Source: an uncultured Eubacterium sp. (lineage in GTDB: Bacteria > Bacillota > Clostridia > Lachnospirales > Lachnospiraceae). From it: 47,078 bases of DNA. Below are positions 7,559 through 16,662 of this stretch, piece after piece (position 1 is the stretch's first letter; each line of letters begins with the position of its first letter). Where the stretch lies: NCBI GenBank assembly GCA_910584345.1, contig CAJTZX010000030.1, positions 1 through 47,078 on the forward strand, given 5' to 3'. The notes beneath the pieces were generated by a model, which had not been told where the DNA came from, did not search any database, and was given only the letters and a program-made list of their open reading frames with translations. A program made the translations under genes and the position numbers.

Positions 7559-8221
7559 CTAAGAGATCAGCTCTCCAATATATTTTTTGTCTGTAATGAC
7601 AAGCACGCTGTCGCCATGAAGAAATGGCTGGTCCGGGCTGATGTTTGTCGTCAGTTCTTCGTTGCGCCGGAGTGCGACGACATTAAGCTTATGCTTTTGG
7701 CGTAAGGACAATTCTTTCAGGTTTTTTCCAATCCATTCCTCTTTGACGGAGATTTCAACCATACGAACTCTTTTGGAAAGTTCAAAAAAGTCAATAAAAT
7801 TGCCGTTTACAATATTTCGTGCGACACGGATGCCGCCATCGCGTTCCGGGGTAACGATCTTATCGGCGCCGATGCGTTCCAGAATGGATGTCATCGTTGC
7901 ATTTCTGGACTTTGCCAGAATAAATGGAACGCCGGCTTCTTTTGCGGCCATAATGGTCATAATGCTTGCTTCCAGACAGCTTGTCATCGTTACAATGACG
8001 CCGTCCATATTCGAAAGTCCGAGCGTATCAAAGGCGTGCAGTTCCGTAGTGTCAACCTGTACGGCCATTGTCACATGTGGCGCAATATCGCTGACGAGAT
8101 CTTCATCTTTGTCAATGGCCATGACGTCTGCTCCTGCGGCCATCAGCTCTTCCGCGACACTGCGTCCAAATTCTCCCAGTCCGAATACGGCATACGATTT
8201 TTTACTTTCTTGCTTTTTCAT
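7559..8221 (-). CDS. KtrA/TrkA-type RCK regulatory subunit of a potassium channel
   Basis: This 220-residue cytoplasmic protein has an N-terminal Rossmann RCK domain (GLGEFGRSVAEEL near residue 14 for nucleotide binding, then VMAIDKDED) and a C-terminal RCK_C domain (about 135-220). Such subunits form rings that gate the partner ion channel in response to nucleotides or, in Firmicutes, cyclic di-AMP. The length matches single-unit KtrA rather than the doubled TrkA. It lies 67 bp downstream of the channel gene on the same strand, so the two form an operon. It has an AGGAG ribosome binding site. Confidence 0.9.
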   Translation of the reverse strand: MKKQESKKSYAVFGLGEFGRSVAEELMAAGADVMAIDKDEDLVSDIAPHVTMAVQVDTTELHAFDTLGLSNMDGVIVTMTSCLEASIMTIMAAKEAGVPFILAKSRNATMTSILERIGADKIVTPERDGGIRVARNIVNGNFIDFFELSKRVRMVEISVKEEWIGKNLKELSLRQKHKLNVVALRRNEELTTNISPDQPFLHGDSVLVITDKKYIGELIS

Positions 8222-8287
8222 AATCTGACTCCTGTCTTATTTTCCTAAATAGATAAATGATAGATCTGCATGGATCATGAAATTTTG

Positions 8288-9649
8288 TTATCCGACTGCT
8301 ACATGCTCTTCGGGAAGCTTTGCGGCAATTTGTCTGTCACGGATTGTAAATACGAGAACCATAGATATCGGTCCGATGCGGCCCAGATACATACACAGAC
8401 ATAAAAGAATCTTTCCGGCTGTTCCGACTACGGAAGTATAATCTCTGGAAATGCCAACGGTGCCGAGTGCGCTGTATACTTCAAAAATCTGATCTGTGGC
8501 GGAGCCGGGTTCAAAGAGCATCAGGATAATTATAGCCGCAATGCTTGCAAAAAAGCTGATAAGCACGACAGAAAGTGCTTTTCTGGCTGTTTTTGGAGAA
8601 ATCCGGCGGTTAAAGCAAATAATATCTTCTCGTCCGCGAATGGTCGCAATCACAGCGAGTAAAATAATTGCAAGAGTCGTCGTTTTGACTCCTCCGGCTG
8701 TTCCGATCGGAGAGCCGCCTGTAAACATCAAAAACAGTGTAACGATGACGGAAGGCGTTGTCAGTCCTTTTTGTGGTATCGTTACAAAACCGGCAGTACG
8801 TGTAGTGACAGACTGAAAACACGAGGCAAGTATTTTTTGACCGATGGTAAAATTGCCAATTGTCTCCGGGTTATGATATTCAAAGGCAAAATACAAAACA
8901 GCGCCGGTAATCAGTAAAAAGGCTGTCATAACAAGCACAATCCTAGAATGCAGCTTTAGCTGTTCGAAGATGCCGCGTCTGTTTTCTTTGTTCAGCTTCT
9001 TTTTTAAAACGTCAAGAATGTCAAACCAGACGATAAATCCCAGGCCGCTTATAATAATAAGCGCCATTGTTACAATATTGATCCATAGATCATGGACATA
9101 AGGAATCAGGCTGTCCGGCCCAATCAGATCAATACCGGCATTGCAAAAAGCTGACACCGAGTGGAATACAGCGTACCAGATGCCCTTTGGCCCAAATTCA
9201 GATACAAAAACAGGCAGATAACATGCAGCTCCAATGCCCTCTACCACAAAGGTTCCCAATACGACTTTACGCAAAAAACGCACAAGCCCTTTCATCGTCT
9301 CTAAGTTAAACGCGTCGCCCAAAAGCATACGGCTGCTTAAAGACAGTTTTTTGCCTAACAGCATCGTAAATATGGTTGTAATCGCAATAACGCCAAGGCC
9401 GCCGATCTGAATTAAGAGCAATAGAATCATGTGTCCAAACAGGTTCCAGTGGGTAGCTGTTGTTACGGTTACAAGTCCGGTTACACAGACACAGCTGGTT
9501 GCGGTAAACATAGCGTCTGTAAACGGCGTAGCCGTACCGTCTGCCGAAGTAAGCGGTGTTGCTAACAGCAGCGACCCAATCAGGATCACAAGTAGAAAAC
9601 TAAGTGTAATGATTTGTGTGGTAGTCAGATGCTTTCGTAAGATTTCCAT
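8288..9649 (-). CDS. KtrB/TrkH-family potassium channel subunit
   Basis: This membrane protein of 453 residues has the four-fold membrane-pore-membrane plan of Trk/Ktr/HKT proteins. The selectivity loops are visible as SCVCVTGL (first), SAFCNAGI (second), RTAGF (third) and SALGTVGIS (fourth). Start MEILRKHL is chosen because GGAGG precedes it; the open frame continues 45 codons upstream without a ribosome binding site or membrane-protein character. The downstream gene encodes the RCK gating subunit. A second, distinct potassium system (TrkA/TrkH) occurs at 31.4-34.2 kb. Confidence 0.9.
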   Translation of the reverse strand: MEILRKHLTTTQIITLSFLLVILIGSLLLATPLTSADGTATPFTDAMFTATSCVCVTGLVTVTTATHWNLFGHMILLLLIQIGGLGVIAITTIFTMLLGKKLSLSSRMLLGDAFNLETMKGLVRFLRKVVLGTFVVEGIGAACYLPVFVSEFGPKGIWYAVFHSVSAFCNAGIDLIGPDSLIPYVHDLWINIVTMALIIISGLGFIVWFDILDVLKKKLNKENRRGIFEQLKLHSRIVLVMTAFLLITGAVLYFAFEYHNPETIGNFTIGQKILASCFQSVTTRTAGFVTIPQKGLTTPSVIVTLFLMFTGGSPIGTAGGVKTTTLAIILLAVIATIRGREDIICFNRRISPKTARKALSVVLISFFASIAAIIILMLFEPGSATDQIFEVYSALGTVGISRDYTSVVGTAGKILLCLCMYLGRIGPISMVLVFTIRDRQIAAKLPEEHVAVG

Positions 9650-9683
9650 TTCAGCCTCCGCGTATTGTTTTTTATAAGTTTTA

Positions 9684-9712
9684 AGTATAACAAATATATG
9701 GGTATCATGCAA
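9684..9712 (-). promoter_or_regulatory. Possible promoter of the ktrBA-like operon
   Basis: On the minus strand TTGCAT (9707-9712) and TATACT (9684-9689) are 17 bp apart and about 35 bp before the KtrB start. The -10 is good and the -35 weak. Confidence 0.45.
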
Positions 9713-9743
9713 CGTAAACATTTCCTCACAAATTTTAGTGGTT

Positions 9744-9771
9744 TTGGTGGCACGCAGTCCAATTTTATGAT
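9744..9771 (+). promoter_or_regulatory. Possible promoter of the aryl-acid operon
   Basis: TTGGTG (9744-9749) and TATGAT (9766-9771) with a 16-bp spacer lie about 60 bp before the PaaK start. The match is partial, and no other candidate in the 180-bp divergent region is better. Confidence 0.35.
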
Positions 9772-9833
9772 AATATAAATCCATATGCGTAAAAAGTCAA
9801 TTTAAAAATATTCATATCGAAGGAGACAATACA

Positions 9834-11132
9834 ATGATTTGGGCAAAAGAAGAGACCATGTCGCGGGCCGAAATCGAAGCCATCCAATTGGCCAGGCTTT
9901 CGGAGACGGTGACGCGTGTGTACGAAAAAGTGCAGCCGTATCGTAAAAAAATGGATGAGGCTGGTGTAAAGCCTCAGGATATCCGGTCACTTTCGGATTT
10001 GAAAAGGCTGCCGTTTATTACGAAGCAGGATATGCGGGATAATTATCCGTTTGGGTTGTTTGCTGTGCCAAAGGATGACCTGGTACGTATTCATGCTTCC
10101 AGCGGAACGACAGGAAAGCCAACGGTAGTAGGATATACAAAACGAGATCTGGATGTTTGGACAGAAACAGTTTCAAGGATAGCTGCCATGGGCGGTGCTA
10201 CGAAGGAAGATGTTGCACAGATTTGTTTTGGATACGGGATGTTTACGGGAGCGCTCGGGCTGCATTACGGATTGGAAAAAATCGGGGCTGCGATGGTGCC
10301 GTCTTCTACCGGAAATACGGAAAAGCAGATTATGTTTATGAAAGATTTCGGTACAACGCTGCTGGTAGCGACGCCGTCTTATGCGCTGCGTATTGGTGAA
10401 GTGGCGAAACAGATGGGATTGGATCCGAAAAAAGATCTGAAAGTAAAAATCGGGCTGTTAGGAAGCGAGCTTTTAACAGAAGCAATGCGTACAGAAATGC
10501 ATAAGCTTTGGGGCGATGATATGCTCGTAACCTCGAATTATGGCATGAGTGAGCTAAACGGGCCGGGAGTATCTGGCGAATGTGAATATTTATGCGGGAT
10601 GCATATAAATGAAGACTTTTTTATTCCAGAAATTATTGACCCGAAGACAGGAGAAGTGCTGCCGCCCGGAGAAAAAGGAGAACTGGTCATTACTTGTATC
10701 TATAAAGAAGCGCTGCCGCTGATCCGCTATCGTACGAAGGATATCACAAGGCTTATTTATGAACCATGCAAATGTGGCCGTACAACAGTGCGTATGGAAA
10801 ATCTGGACGGCCGTACGGATGATATGTTAAAGATTCGCGGTGTCAATGTATTCCCGAGCCAGATTGAAGAAGTGCTTCTTGGCATTGAGGAAATTGGGCC
10901 GCATTATGAGATTATTGTTACAAGGGCGAACCATACTGATAAGCTGGAAATTCGCGTAGAGCTGGCAGAGGCAGTAGATGAGTTTAAAAAGCTGCAGGCG
11001 CTTGAGGCAAGCATCAAGCATAAACTGCGCATCGTTTTAGGATTAGACGCGAAAATACGTCTGGAGTCTCCGAATACGCTGCAAAGATTTGAAGGCAAAG
11101 CGCAAAGAGTGAAGGACTTAAGAAACGTCTAA
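9834..11132 (+). CDS. Phenylacetate-CoA ligase family protein (PaaK-type)
   Basis: This 432-residue adenylate-forming enzyme activates an aryl acid with ATP and CoA. The P-loop-like SSGTTGKPTVVGYT is near residue 90, the AMP-binding NYGMSELNGPGV near 240, and the hinge DMLKIRGVNVFPSQIEE begins the small C-terminal domain near 330. The length is typical of PaaK. It has an AAGGAG ribosome binding site. The next genes encode indolepyruvate:ferredoxin oxidoreductase, whose product or substrate is an aryl-acetyl-CoA, so the enzyme probably links arylacetates (phenylacetate, indoleacetate) with arylpyruvates. Either direction, salvage into aromatic amino acids or fermentation of them, is possible. 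Confidence 0.88.
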   Translation: MIWAKEETMSRAEIEAIQLARLSETVTRVYEKVQPYRKKMDEAGVKPQDIRSLSDLKRLPFITKQDMRDNYPFGLFAVPKDDLVRIHASSGTTGKPTVVGYTKRDLDVWTETVSRIAAMGGATKEDVAQICFGYGMFTGALGLHYGLEKIGAAMVPSSTGNTEKQIMFMKDFGTTLLVATPSYALRIGEVAKQMGLDPKKDLKVKIGLLGSELLTEAMRTEMHKLWGDDMLVTSNYGMSELNGPGVSGECEYLCGMHINEDFFIPEIIDPKTGEVLPPGEKGELVITCIYKEALPLIRYRTKDITRLIYEPCKCGRTTVRMENLDGRTDDMLKIRGVNVFPSQIEEVLLGIEEIGPHYEIIVTRANHTDKLEIRVELAEAVDEFKKLQALEASIKHKLRIVLGLDAKIRLESPNTLQRFEGKAQRVKDLRNV

Positions 11133-11216
11133 TGATGAATATAAGGAAAAGAATAAAAGGAAAAGAATGAACAGAAAACGAAAAGCAAACTATATTAGGA
11201 AAGGAAGTATGAAATA

Positions 11217-12953
11217 GTGGAAAAGAAGATTATGCTTGGCAACGAGGCGATAGCACGTGGAGCCTATGAGGCAGGGGTAAAAGTGTCTGCTGCTTATCCG
11301 GGTACGCCAAGTACGGAAATCAGTGAAAATATTGCTGTATATGATGAAATCTATGCAGAGTGGTCGCCAAATGAAAAGGTCGCTACAGAAGTTGCGATCG
11401 GCGCTTCCATCAGCGGTGTCCGCGCGATGGCATCGATGAAACACGTTGGACTGAATGTAGCGAGCGATCCGCTTTATACGGTTTCTTACAGCGGAGTGAA
11501 TGGCGGGTTTGTATTAGTCGCTGCAGATGACCCTGGCCTTTACAGTTCTCAGAACGAACAGGATACCCGCTGTGTGGCAAGAGCTGCAATGGTGCCTGTA
11601 CTGGAACCTTCAGACAGTCAGGAAGCAAAAGATTTTGTAAAATTTGCTTATGAGCTGAGCGAGACCTATGATACACCGGTTATCGTGCGTACGACTACGC
11701 GTCTGGCGCATTCCCAGGGAACGGTAACACTGGAAGAAAGAATTGTGCCGGAAGATCAAACATATGAAAGAAATCCTGCAAAATTTGTAATGATGCCTGC
11801 AAATGCGATCGGACGTCATGTGTATGTAGAACAAAGGATGAAGGCGTTGGCGGAGGATGGCTGTAAATTTGCGATAAACCATGCAGAGTATCACGATACT
11901 TCGATTGGATTTATTACAAGCGGCATTCCTTATCAGTATGTGAAAGAAGCCTGTCCGAATGCTTCGGTATTAAAGCTCGGTATGGTGCATCCGCTTCCGA
12001 AAAAGCTGATTGAAGAATTTGCTTCCAAAGTGGACAAACTATACATATTTGAGGAATTAGAGCCTGTGATAGAAGAGCAGGTGAAATCCTGGGGGATTGC
12101 AGCAGTCGGAAAAGAGCTGTTCACTGTGCAGGGCGAATATTCTGCAAATATGATACGCGAGAAAATATTAAAAGAGCAGGTATTTAGCAAAGAACCTGCA
12201 AACGTTCCTGCCAGACCGCCGATCTTATGTCCAGGCTGTCCGCACAGAAGTGTCTTTTCGGTATTAAATCGTCTGGGCATTCATGCGGCCGGGGATATCG
12301 GATGTTATACGTTAGGAGCAGTTCCGCCGTTAAGTGTGATTGATACGACGATCTGTATGGGTGCAAGCATTTCCACGCTGCATGGTATGGAAAAGGCGAG
12401 AGGAAAAGAGTATATCAAAAACTGGGTGGCAGTCATTGGCGATTCTACCTTTATGCATACCGGTGTAAATTCTTTGATGAATATGGTATACAATCAAGGA
12501 AGCGGAACTGTGATTATTTTGGATAATTCCACGACAGGTATGACCGGGCACCAGGATCACGCTGCAACCGGAAAGACATTAAAACGAGAGATAGTTGCGG
12601 CGATTAGTATTTATCAGTTGTGTAAATCTATGGGTATCGATCATGTAGTGGAAGTGGATGCATTTGATACAAAACAATTGGAACGTATCATAAAAGAAGA
12701 AACAGCATCCGATGAGGTTTCTGTCATTATTACAAAAGCGCCATGCGTGTTATTAAAAGGCAATGTATTCCCGTATAAATGTAAACCGGTGAAAGATAAA
12801 TGTAAAAAATGCGGGATGTGTTTCAAACCGGGCTGCCCGGCGCTGACCAAAAAAGCAGACGGAACGATAGCGATTGACGATACGATGTGCAATGGCTGTG
12901 GGCTTTGTGAACAGTTGTGCAAATTTGGAGCGATTGAGCGGGTGCAAAATTAA
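11217..12953 (+). CDS. iorA: Indolepyruvate:ferredoxin oxidoreductase, alpha subunit
   Basis: This 578-residue thiamine diphosphate enzyme catalyses arylpyruvate + CoA + oxidised ferredoxin to arylacetyl-CoA + CO2 + reduced ferredoxin, or the reverse. The N-terminal pyrimidine-binding half begins LGNEAIARGAYEAGVKV and AAYPGTPSTEI. CPGCPHRSVF and the TPP-binding GDSTFMHTGVNSL lie in the second half. The C-terminus carries two ferredoxin-like cysteine clusters (CKKCGMCFKPGCP and CNGCGLCEQLC) for 4Fe-4S centres. The start is GTG, with AAGGAAG upstream. The beta subunit follows after 16 bp. Oxygen-sensitive chemistry implies an anaerobe. Confidence 0.95.
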   Translation: MEKKIMLGNEAIARGAYEAGVKVSAAYPGTPSTEISENIAVYDEIYAEWSPNEKVATEVAIGASISGVRAMASMKHVGLNVASDPLYTVSYSGVNGGFVLVAADDPGLYSSQNEQDTRCVARAAMVPVLEPSDSQEAKDFVKFAYELSETYDTPVIVRTTTRLAHSQGTVTLEERIVPEDQTYERNPAKFVMMPANAIGRHVYVEQRMKALAEDGCKFAINHAEYHDTSIGFITSGIPYQYVKEACPNASVLKLGMVHPLPKKLIEEFASKVDKLYIFEELEPVIEEQVKSWGIAAVGKELFTVQGEYSANMIREKILKEQVFSKEPANVPARPPILCPGCPHRSVFSVLNRLGIHAAGDIGCYTLGAVPPLSVIDTTICMGASISTLHGMEKARGKEYIKNWVAVIGDSTFMHTGVNSLMNMVYNQGSGTVIILDNSTTGMTGHQDHAATGKTLKREIVAAISIYQLCKSMGIDHVVEVDAFDTKQLERIIKEETASDEVSVIITKAPCVLLKGNVFPYKCKPVKDKCKKCGMCFKPGCPALTKKADGTIAIDDTMCNGCGLCEQLCKFGAIERVQN

Positions 12954-12969
12954 AAACAGGGAGGATACT

Positions 12970-13536
12970 ATGACGAAAAATATAATGATCGTTGGTGTCG
13001 GCGGACAGGGAACGCTGCTTACCAGCCGCATTTTAGGCGGCATTACGTTAGATGCCGGATATGATGTTAAATTATCAGAAGTACATGGTATGGCGCAAAG
13101 AGGAGGCAGCGTTGTGACATTTGTGCGCTATGGAGAAAAGGTAGCGGAGCCAATTGTAGAGCAGGGACAGGCAGATGTGTTGATTGCATTTGAAAAATTA
13201 GAAGCGCTGCGGTATGCGCATTTTCTGAAAAAGGACGGTGTTTTGATTATTAACGATCAACGGATAGAGCCGATTACCGTTGTAACGGGCGCTGCGCAGT
13301 ATCCGGAAAATATTATTGAAAATCTGGAACAAGAACATACCGTTTATAAAATCAATGCGATGGAAGAAGCAAAGAAGCTTGGAAACTCCAAAGTGTTTAA
13401 TATTATTGTACTTGGAATGGCAGCCAAACATATGGATTTTTCAAAAGAAGCATGGCTAACGGTGATTGAAAAAACAGTTCCGCAAAAGACAGTGGAAATA
13501 AATCAAAGAGCATTTTTGATCGGCTTTGAGTCATAA
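12970..13536 (+). CDS. iorB: Indolepyruvate:ferredoxin oxidoreductase, beta subunit
   Basis: This 188-residue gamma-domain subunit of the 2-oxoacid:acceptor oxidoreductase superfamily partners with IorA. The nucleotide-like GVGGQGTLLTSRILGG opening and the block SEVHGMAQRGGSVVTFVRYG are diagnostic. The ATG at 12970 is preceded by GGGAGG; a longer in-frame reading into the end of iorA is not supported. It forms one transcript with iorA and the ACT-domain gene 29 bp downstream. Confidence 0.94.
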   Translation: MTKNIMIVGVGGQGTLLTSRILGGITLDAGYDVKLSEVHGMAQRGGSVVTFVRYGEKVAEPIVEQGQADVLIAFEKLEALRYAHFLKKDGVLIINDQRIEPITVVTGAAQYPENIIENLEQEHTVYKINAMEEAKKLGNSKVFNIIVLGMAAKHMDFSKEAWLTVIEKTVPQKTVEINQRAFLIGFES

Positions 13537-13565
13537 AGGTATAAAATAACGAAAGGGAGGGTACG

Positions 13566-14000
13566 ATGTTTATTAAGCAGTTGTCAGTGTTTATAGAAAA
13601 TAAAGAAGGGCGTCTGGGTGAAGTGCTTGATGTACTGAAAAAAGAACAGGTCAGCGTTATTTCATTAAGTCTTGCCGATACTAGCGAGTATGGTCTGCTT
13701 CGAATGATTACAGATCGTCCGCAGGCAGGACAGGCAGCATTAAAGGAAAAAGGATTTTCGGCAATGCTGTCAGATGTTTTAGCGGTGAAGCTTTCGCATC
13801 ATGTCGGCAGCTTGCAGGAAATCTTAAGCCATGTCTGTGAAGCTGGGCTGAATGTGGAATATATGTATGCGTTATCCAACAAGGAAGATGATGCTTCCAT
13901 TATCTGTAAAATATCCAATGGAGATGAGGCGGCAAAGCTTTTACAAAGTAAAGAAGTGGAATTGTACAGCCAGGAAGATATTACACGCATTTTTCGTTAA
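13566..14000 (+). CDS. Tandem ACT-domain protein
   Basis: This 144-residue protein consists of two ACT domains (about residues 1-70 and 72-144). The first opens KQLSVFIENKEGRLGEVLDV, the usual ligand-binding loop of an amino-acid-sensing ACT. There is no enzyme domain. Proteins of this type often sit beside IorAB and probably bind an aromatic amino acid to tune the pathway (inference). GGGAGG precedes the ATG. The position in the operon, directly after iorB and before the amidohydrolase, supports co-expression. Confidence 0.85.
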   Translation: MFIKQLSVFIENKEGRLGEVLDVLKKEQVSVISLSLADTSEYGLLRMITDRPQAGQAALKEKGFSAMLSDVLAVKLSHHVGSLQEILSHVCEAGLNVEYMYALSNKEDDASIICKISNGDEAAKLLQSKEVELYSQEDITRIFR

Positions 14001-14067
14001 GCAGCATTGATTCACAGTTCCTTAGCGATGGATTAGTTCCTACAGATTACGAAAGGAGTTTCATACA

Positions 14068-14868
14068 ATGATTGTTGATTTCCATACACATATTTTTCCA
14101 GAAAAAATAGCCGCAAAGACGATTCAAAAACTGGAAGAAAAGGCAGGAGTGAAGGCGTTTACGGATGGCAGGGAAGCAAGCCTGTTAAATTCCATGAAAA
14201 AAGCAGGTGTGGATATTTCCGTTATTCTTCCGGTCGTAACTTCTTCCGCACAGTTTGATACGGTCAATCGCTTTGCGGCAGCAGTAAATGAAAAATACGA
14301 AGGAAAAAGTACGCGTCTTGTATCGTTTGGAGGAATTCATCCAGATTCGTCAGATTATAAAAATAAGCTTCGTGAAATAAAGTCGTTAGGTCTTAAGGGA
14401 ATTAAGCTGCATCCAGATTATCAGGATACGTTTTTTGATGATATCCGTTATCTGCGTATTTTAGACTATGCATCCCAATTAGATCTGACGATTGTCGTAC
14501 ATGCCGGCGTTGATATTGGATATCCGGACAATGTACGGTGTACGATCGATGGCATTTGCAAAGTGTTGGATGAAGTCAGGCCAAAGAAGCTTGTGCTTGC
14601 GCATTATGGTGCGTTTAAGCTGTGGGAAGAAGTGCAAAAGCGGATAGCCGGAAGAGATGTTTACCTGGATACAGCGAATATTACCGGTTATATTGGCGAT
14701 GAGATTTTTTTGAAAATATTAAAAAAACATGGTGCAGATAAAATATTGTTTGCAACAGACAGTCCGTGGAATGGTCAGGAGGAAACGCTGGCCCATATGC
14801 GAAGACTCGTATTGGACGAGAAAGATTTGCAGAAAATATTAGGACAAAATGCACTAAAACTGATGTAA
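14068..14868 (+). CDS. Amidohydrolase-2 family metal-dependent hydrolase/decarboxylase
   Basis: This 266-residue TIM-barrel protein starts MIVDFHTHIFP, whose HxH binds the active-site metal. Further ligands are expected in GIKLHPDYQD (residue about 115), VVHAGVD (about 148), LVLAHYGAF (about 178) and the aspartate of LFATDSPWNGQEE (about 232). Members hydrolyse amides or lactones or decarboxylate aromatic acids such as carboxymuconate semialdehyde. In this operon a role on an aryl acid or indole compound is plausible but unproven. It has an AAAGGAG ribosome binding site. Confidence 0.82.
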   Translation: MIVDFHTHIFPEKIAAKTIQKLEEKAGVKAFTDGREASLLNSMKKAGVDISVILPVVTSSAQFDTVNRFAAAVNEKYEGKSTRLVSFGGIHPDSSDYKNKLREIKSLGLKGIKLHPDYQDTFFDDIRYLRILDYASQLDLTIVVHAGVDIGYPDNVRCTIDGICKVLDEVRPKKLVLAHYGAFKLWEEVQKRIAGRDVYLDTANITGYIGDEIFLKILKKHGADKILFATDSPWNGQEETLAHMRRLVLDEKDLQKILGQNALKLM

Positions 14869-14879
14869 GAAAACGATAT

Positions 14880-14925
14880 GGCGTGTCTTACAATGAATGT
14901 TTTCACAATCATTGTAAGACACGCC
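14880..14925 (+). other. Perfect 17-bp hairpin directly upstream of the symporter ribosome binding site
   Basis: Arms 14880-14896 and 14909-14925 pair without a mismatch around a 12-nt loop. The stem ends 8 nt before the GAGGAGG of the next gene. There is no T run, so it is not an ordinary terminator. It may insulate the symporter's expression from the upstream operon genes, stabilise a processed mRNA end, or bind a protein. Confidence 0.75.
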
Positions 14926-14946
14926 AAGATTTTGAGGAGGATGAAT

Positions 14947-16509
14947 ATGTTTGTAAAAATAATCTTTTTAATTCTGTTTTTTGCAGTGATGATTGGGGTA
15001 GGCTTGTATTCCAGAAAACATGCATCTAATGTCAATGATTTTGTACTTGGCGGCAGAAGCGTGGGACCGTGGCTGACGGCATTTGCTTATGGCACATCTT
15101 ATTTTTCTGCTGTTGTGTTTGTAGGATATGCGGGACAGTTTGGATATAAGTATGGCCTTGCGTCAACATGGATCGGTATTGGCAATGCATTGATCGGGTC
15201 TTTGTTAGCATGGGTCATTCTCGGGCGGCGTACCCGGATTATGAGCAATCATTTGTCAGCGGCGACGATGCCGGATTATTTTGGGAAACGGTATCAGTCG
15301 AATGCGCTTCGGATTGCTGCGTCTGTGATCTCATTTGTCTTTCTTATACCGTATACGGCTTCTGTGTATAATGGACTTTCCAGACTGTTTGGCATGGCGT
15401 TTGATATCCCTTATGAGGTATGTGTCATTGTGATGGCGGCGTTAACTTGTGTGTATGTGATATTGGGCGGTTATATGGCGACAGCGATCAATGACTTTAT
15501 TCAGGGGATTGTCATGCTTGGCGGTATCGTAGCTGTTATCGCCTCGGTTTTAAGCGGGCAGGAAGGATTTTTAAATGCAGTGCGCAGCCTGTCCGAATTT
15601 GAAAGCGATGTGGCTGTCACGATGGGACAAAAAGGAGCGTTTACTTCATTTTTCGGGCCGGATCCGATGAATCTGCTCGGTGTCATTATTTTAACATCGC
15701 TTGGTACGTGGGGTCTTCCGCAGATGATACATAAATTTTATGCAATCAAAGACGAAAAGTCGATCCAGTCCGGTACGGTGATTTCTACTTTTTTTGCAAT
15801 CGTTGTATCCGGCGGCTGTTATTTTCTGGGAGGATTTGGCAGGTTGTTTGATACGGCAGCGATTCATAAAGAGGATGGCAGCGTGATTTTTGATGCGATT
15901 ATTCCGTCAATGCTTTCTACCTTACCGGATTTGCTTGTCGGTATTGTGATTGTCCTTGTGCTTTCAGCCTCGATGTCTACCTTGTCTTCGCTTGTGCTGA
16001 CTTCGAGCTCTACCTTAACGCTGGATTTTCTAAAGGATAATATTATTAAAAAAATGAGTGAGAAAAAGCAGCTGCTTTGTATGCGGATCCTTCTTATATT
16101 TTTTATCGTCTGCTCTGTTGTACTGGCGCTGTTTCCTCCGAAATCGATCGCTCAATTTATCGCACAGCTGATGGGAATTTCCTGGGGCGCACTGGCAGGG
16201 GCGTTTTTAGCGCCGTTTTTGTATGGCCTATACTGGAAAGGCGTTACACGTGCGGCGGTTTGGGCAAGCTTTGCGTGCGGGATCGGCATTACCGTGTCCA
16301 ATCTGTTTCTCGGATACATTGCTTCACCGATTAATGCCGGAGCGATTGCTATGGTAGCAGGCATTATCATTGTTCCGATTGTCAGTGCGGTCACTCCGAA
16401 TATGGATAAGCAGGAAGTAGAGCATATTTTTTCCTGTCTGGAAGAGCAGGTTGTTGTAGATCAAAAGATTGCGCTGCCAAGACGGCAGGACGGTAAGCGT
16501 AAAAACTGA
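14947..16509 (+). CDS. Sodium:solute symporter (SSS family)
   Basis: This transporter of about 520 residues with around 13 membrane segments uses the sodium gradient to import a solute. Landmarks are GGRSVGPWLTAFAYGTSYFSA (first core helices), the helix ending GGYMATAINDFIQGIVMLGG and WGLPQMIHKFYAIKD. ATG at 14947 has GAGGAGG at the ideal distance; the ATG six bases earlier is too close. The genes upstream process arylacetates and arylpyruvates, so an aryl acid or aromatic amino acid is a reasonable cargo, but SSS specificity cannot be read from sequence. It has an unusual 17-bp hairpin just upstream. Confidence 0.87.
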   Translation: MFVKIIFLILFFAVMIGVGLYSRKHASNVNDFVLGGRSVGPWLTAFAYGTSYFSAVVFVGYAGQFGYKYGLASTWIGIGNALIGSLLAWVILGRRTRIMSNHLSAATMPDYFGKRYQSNALRIAASVISFVFLIPYTASVYNGLSRLFGMAFDIPYEVCVIVMAALTCVYVILGGYMATAINDFIQGIVMLGGIVAVIASVLSGQEGFLNAVRSLSEFESDVAVTMGQKGAFTSFFGPDPMNLLGVIILTSLGTWGLPQMIHKFYAIKDEKSIQSGTVISTFFAIVVSGGCYFLGGFGRLFDTAAIHKEDGSVIFDAIIPSMLSTLPDLLVGIVIVLVLSASMSTLSSLVLTSSSTLTLDFLKDNIIKKMSEKKQLLCMRILLIFFIVCSVVLALFPPKSIAQFIAQLMGISWGALAGAFLAPFLYGLYWKGVTRAAVWASFACGIGITVSNLFLGYIASPINAGAIAMVAGIIIVPIVSAVTPNMDKQEVEHIFSCLEEQVVVDQKIALPRRQDGKRKN

Positions 16510-16521
16510 AGATAAGATTCT

Positions 16522-16590
16522 ATGGAATACCCGTTATCAGATGTGGGACTGAATTTAAATGTGCGGAAATTGCAGAAAAAGAGCACTTAA
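16522..16590 (+). CDS. Tiny open frame (22 residues) before the radical SAM operon, doubtful
   Basis: It begins MEYPLSDVGLN and ends QKKST. It was examined as a possible precursor peptide for the downstream maturase, but it has no cysteine, no clear ribosome binding site and lies ahead of the predicted promoter at 16607. Probably not a gene. Confidence 0.12.
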   Translation: MEYPLSDVGLNLNVRKLQKKST

Positions 16591-16606
16591 TTTTCAAACA
16601 TAGGTA

Positions 16607-16634
16607 TTTACAGGTGTAGAAATTAGTGTATTAT
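16607..16634 (+). promoter_or_regulatory. Probable promoter of the radical SAM peptide-maturation operon
   Basis: TTTACA (16607-16612) and TATTAT (16629-16634) are separated by 16 bp. Transcription from here gives a leader of about 220 nt that contains the whole 165-nt hairpin at 16663-16827. Confidence 0.5.
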
Positions 16635-16662
16635 TCAAATTATACGTAGTACATTGAGATTC

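Noticed and set aside
9650..9784. 45-residue N-terminal extension of the KtrB-like protein
   Set aside because: No ribosome binding site at 9784 and it overlaps the promoter candidates; GGAGG supports the start at 9649.
16522..16590. 22-residue frame as the maturase precursor peptide
   Set aside because: No cysteine, no ribosome binding site, and upstream of the predicted promoter.
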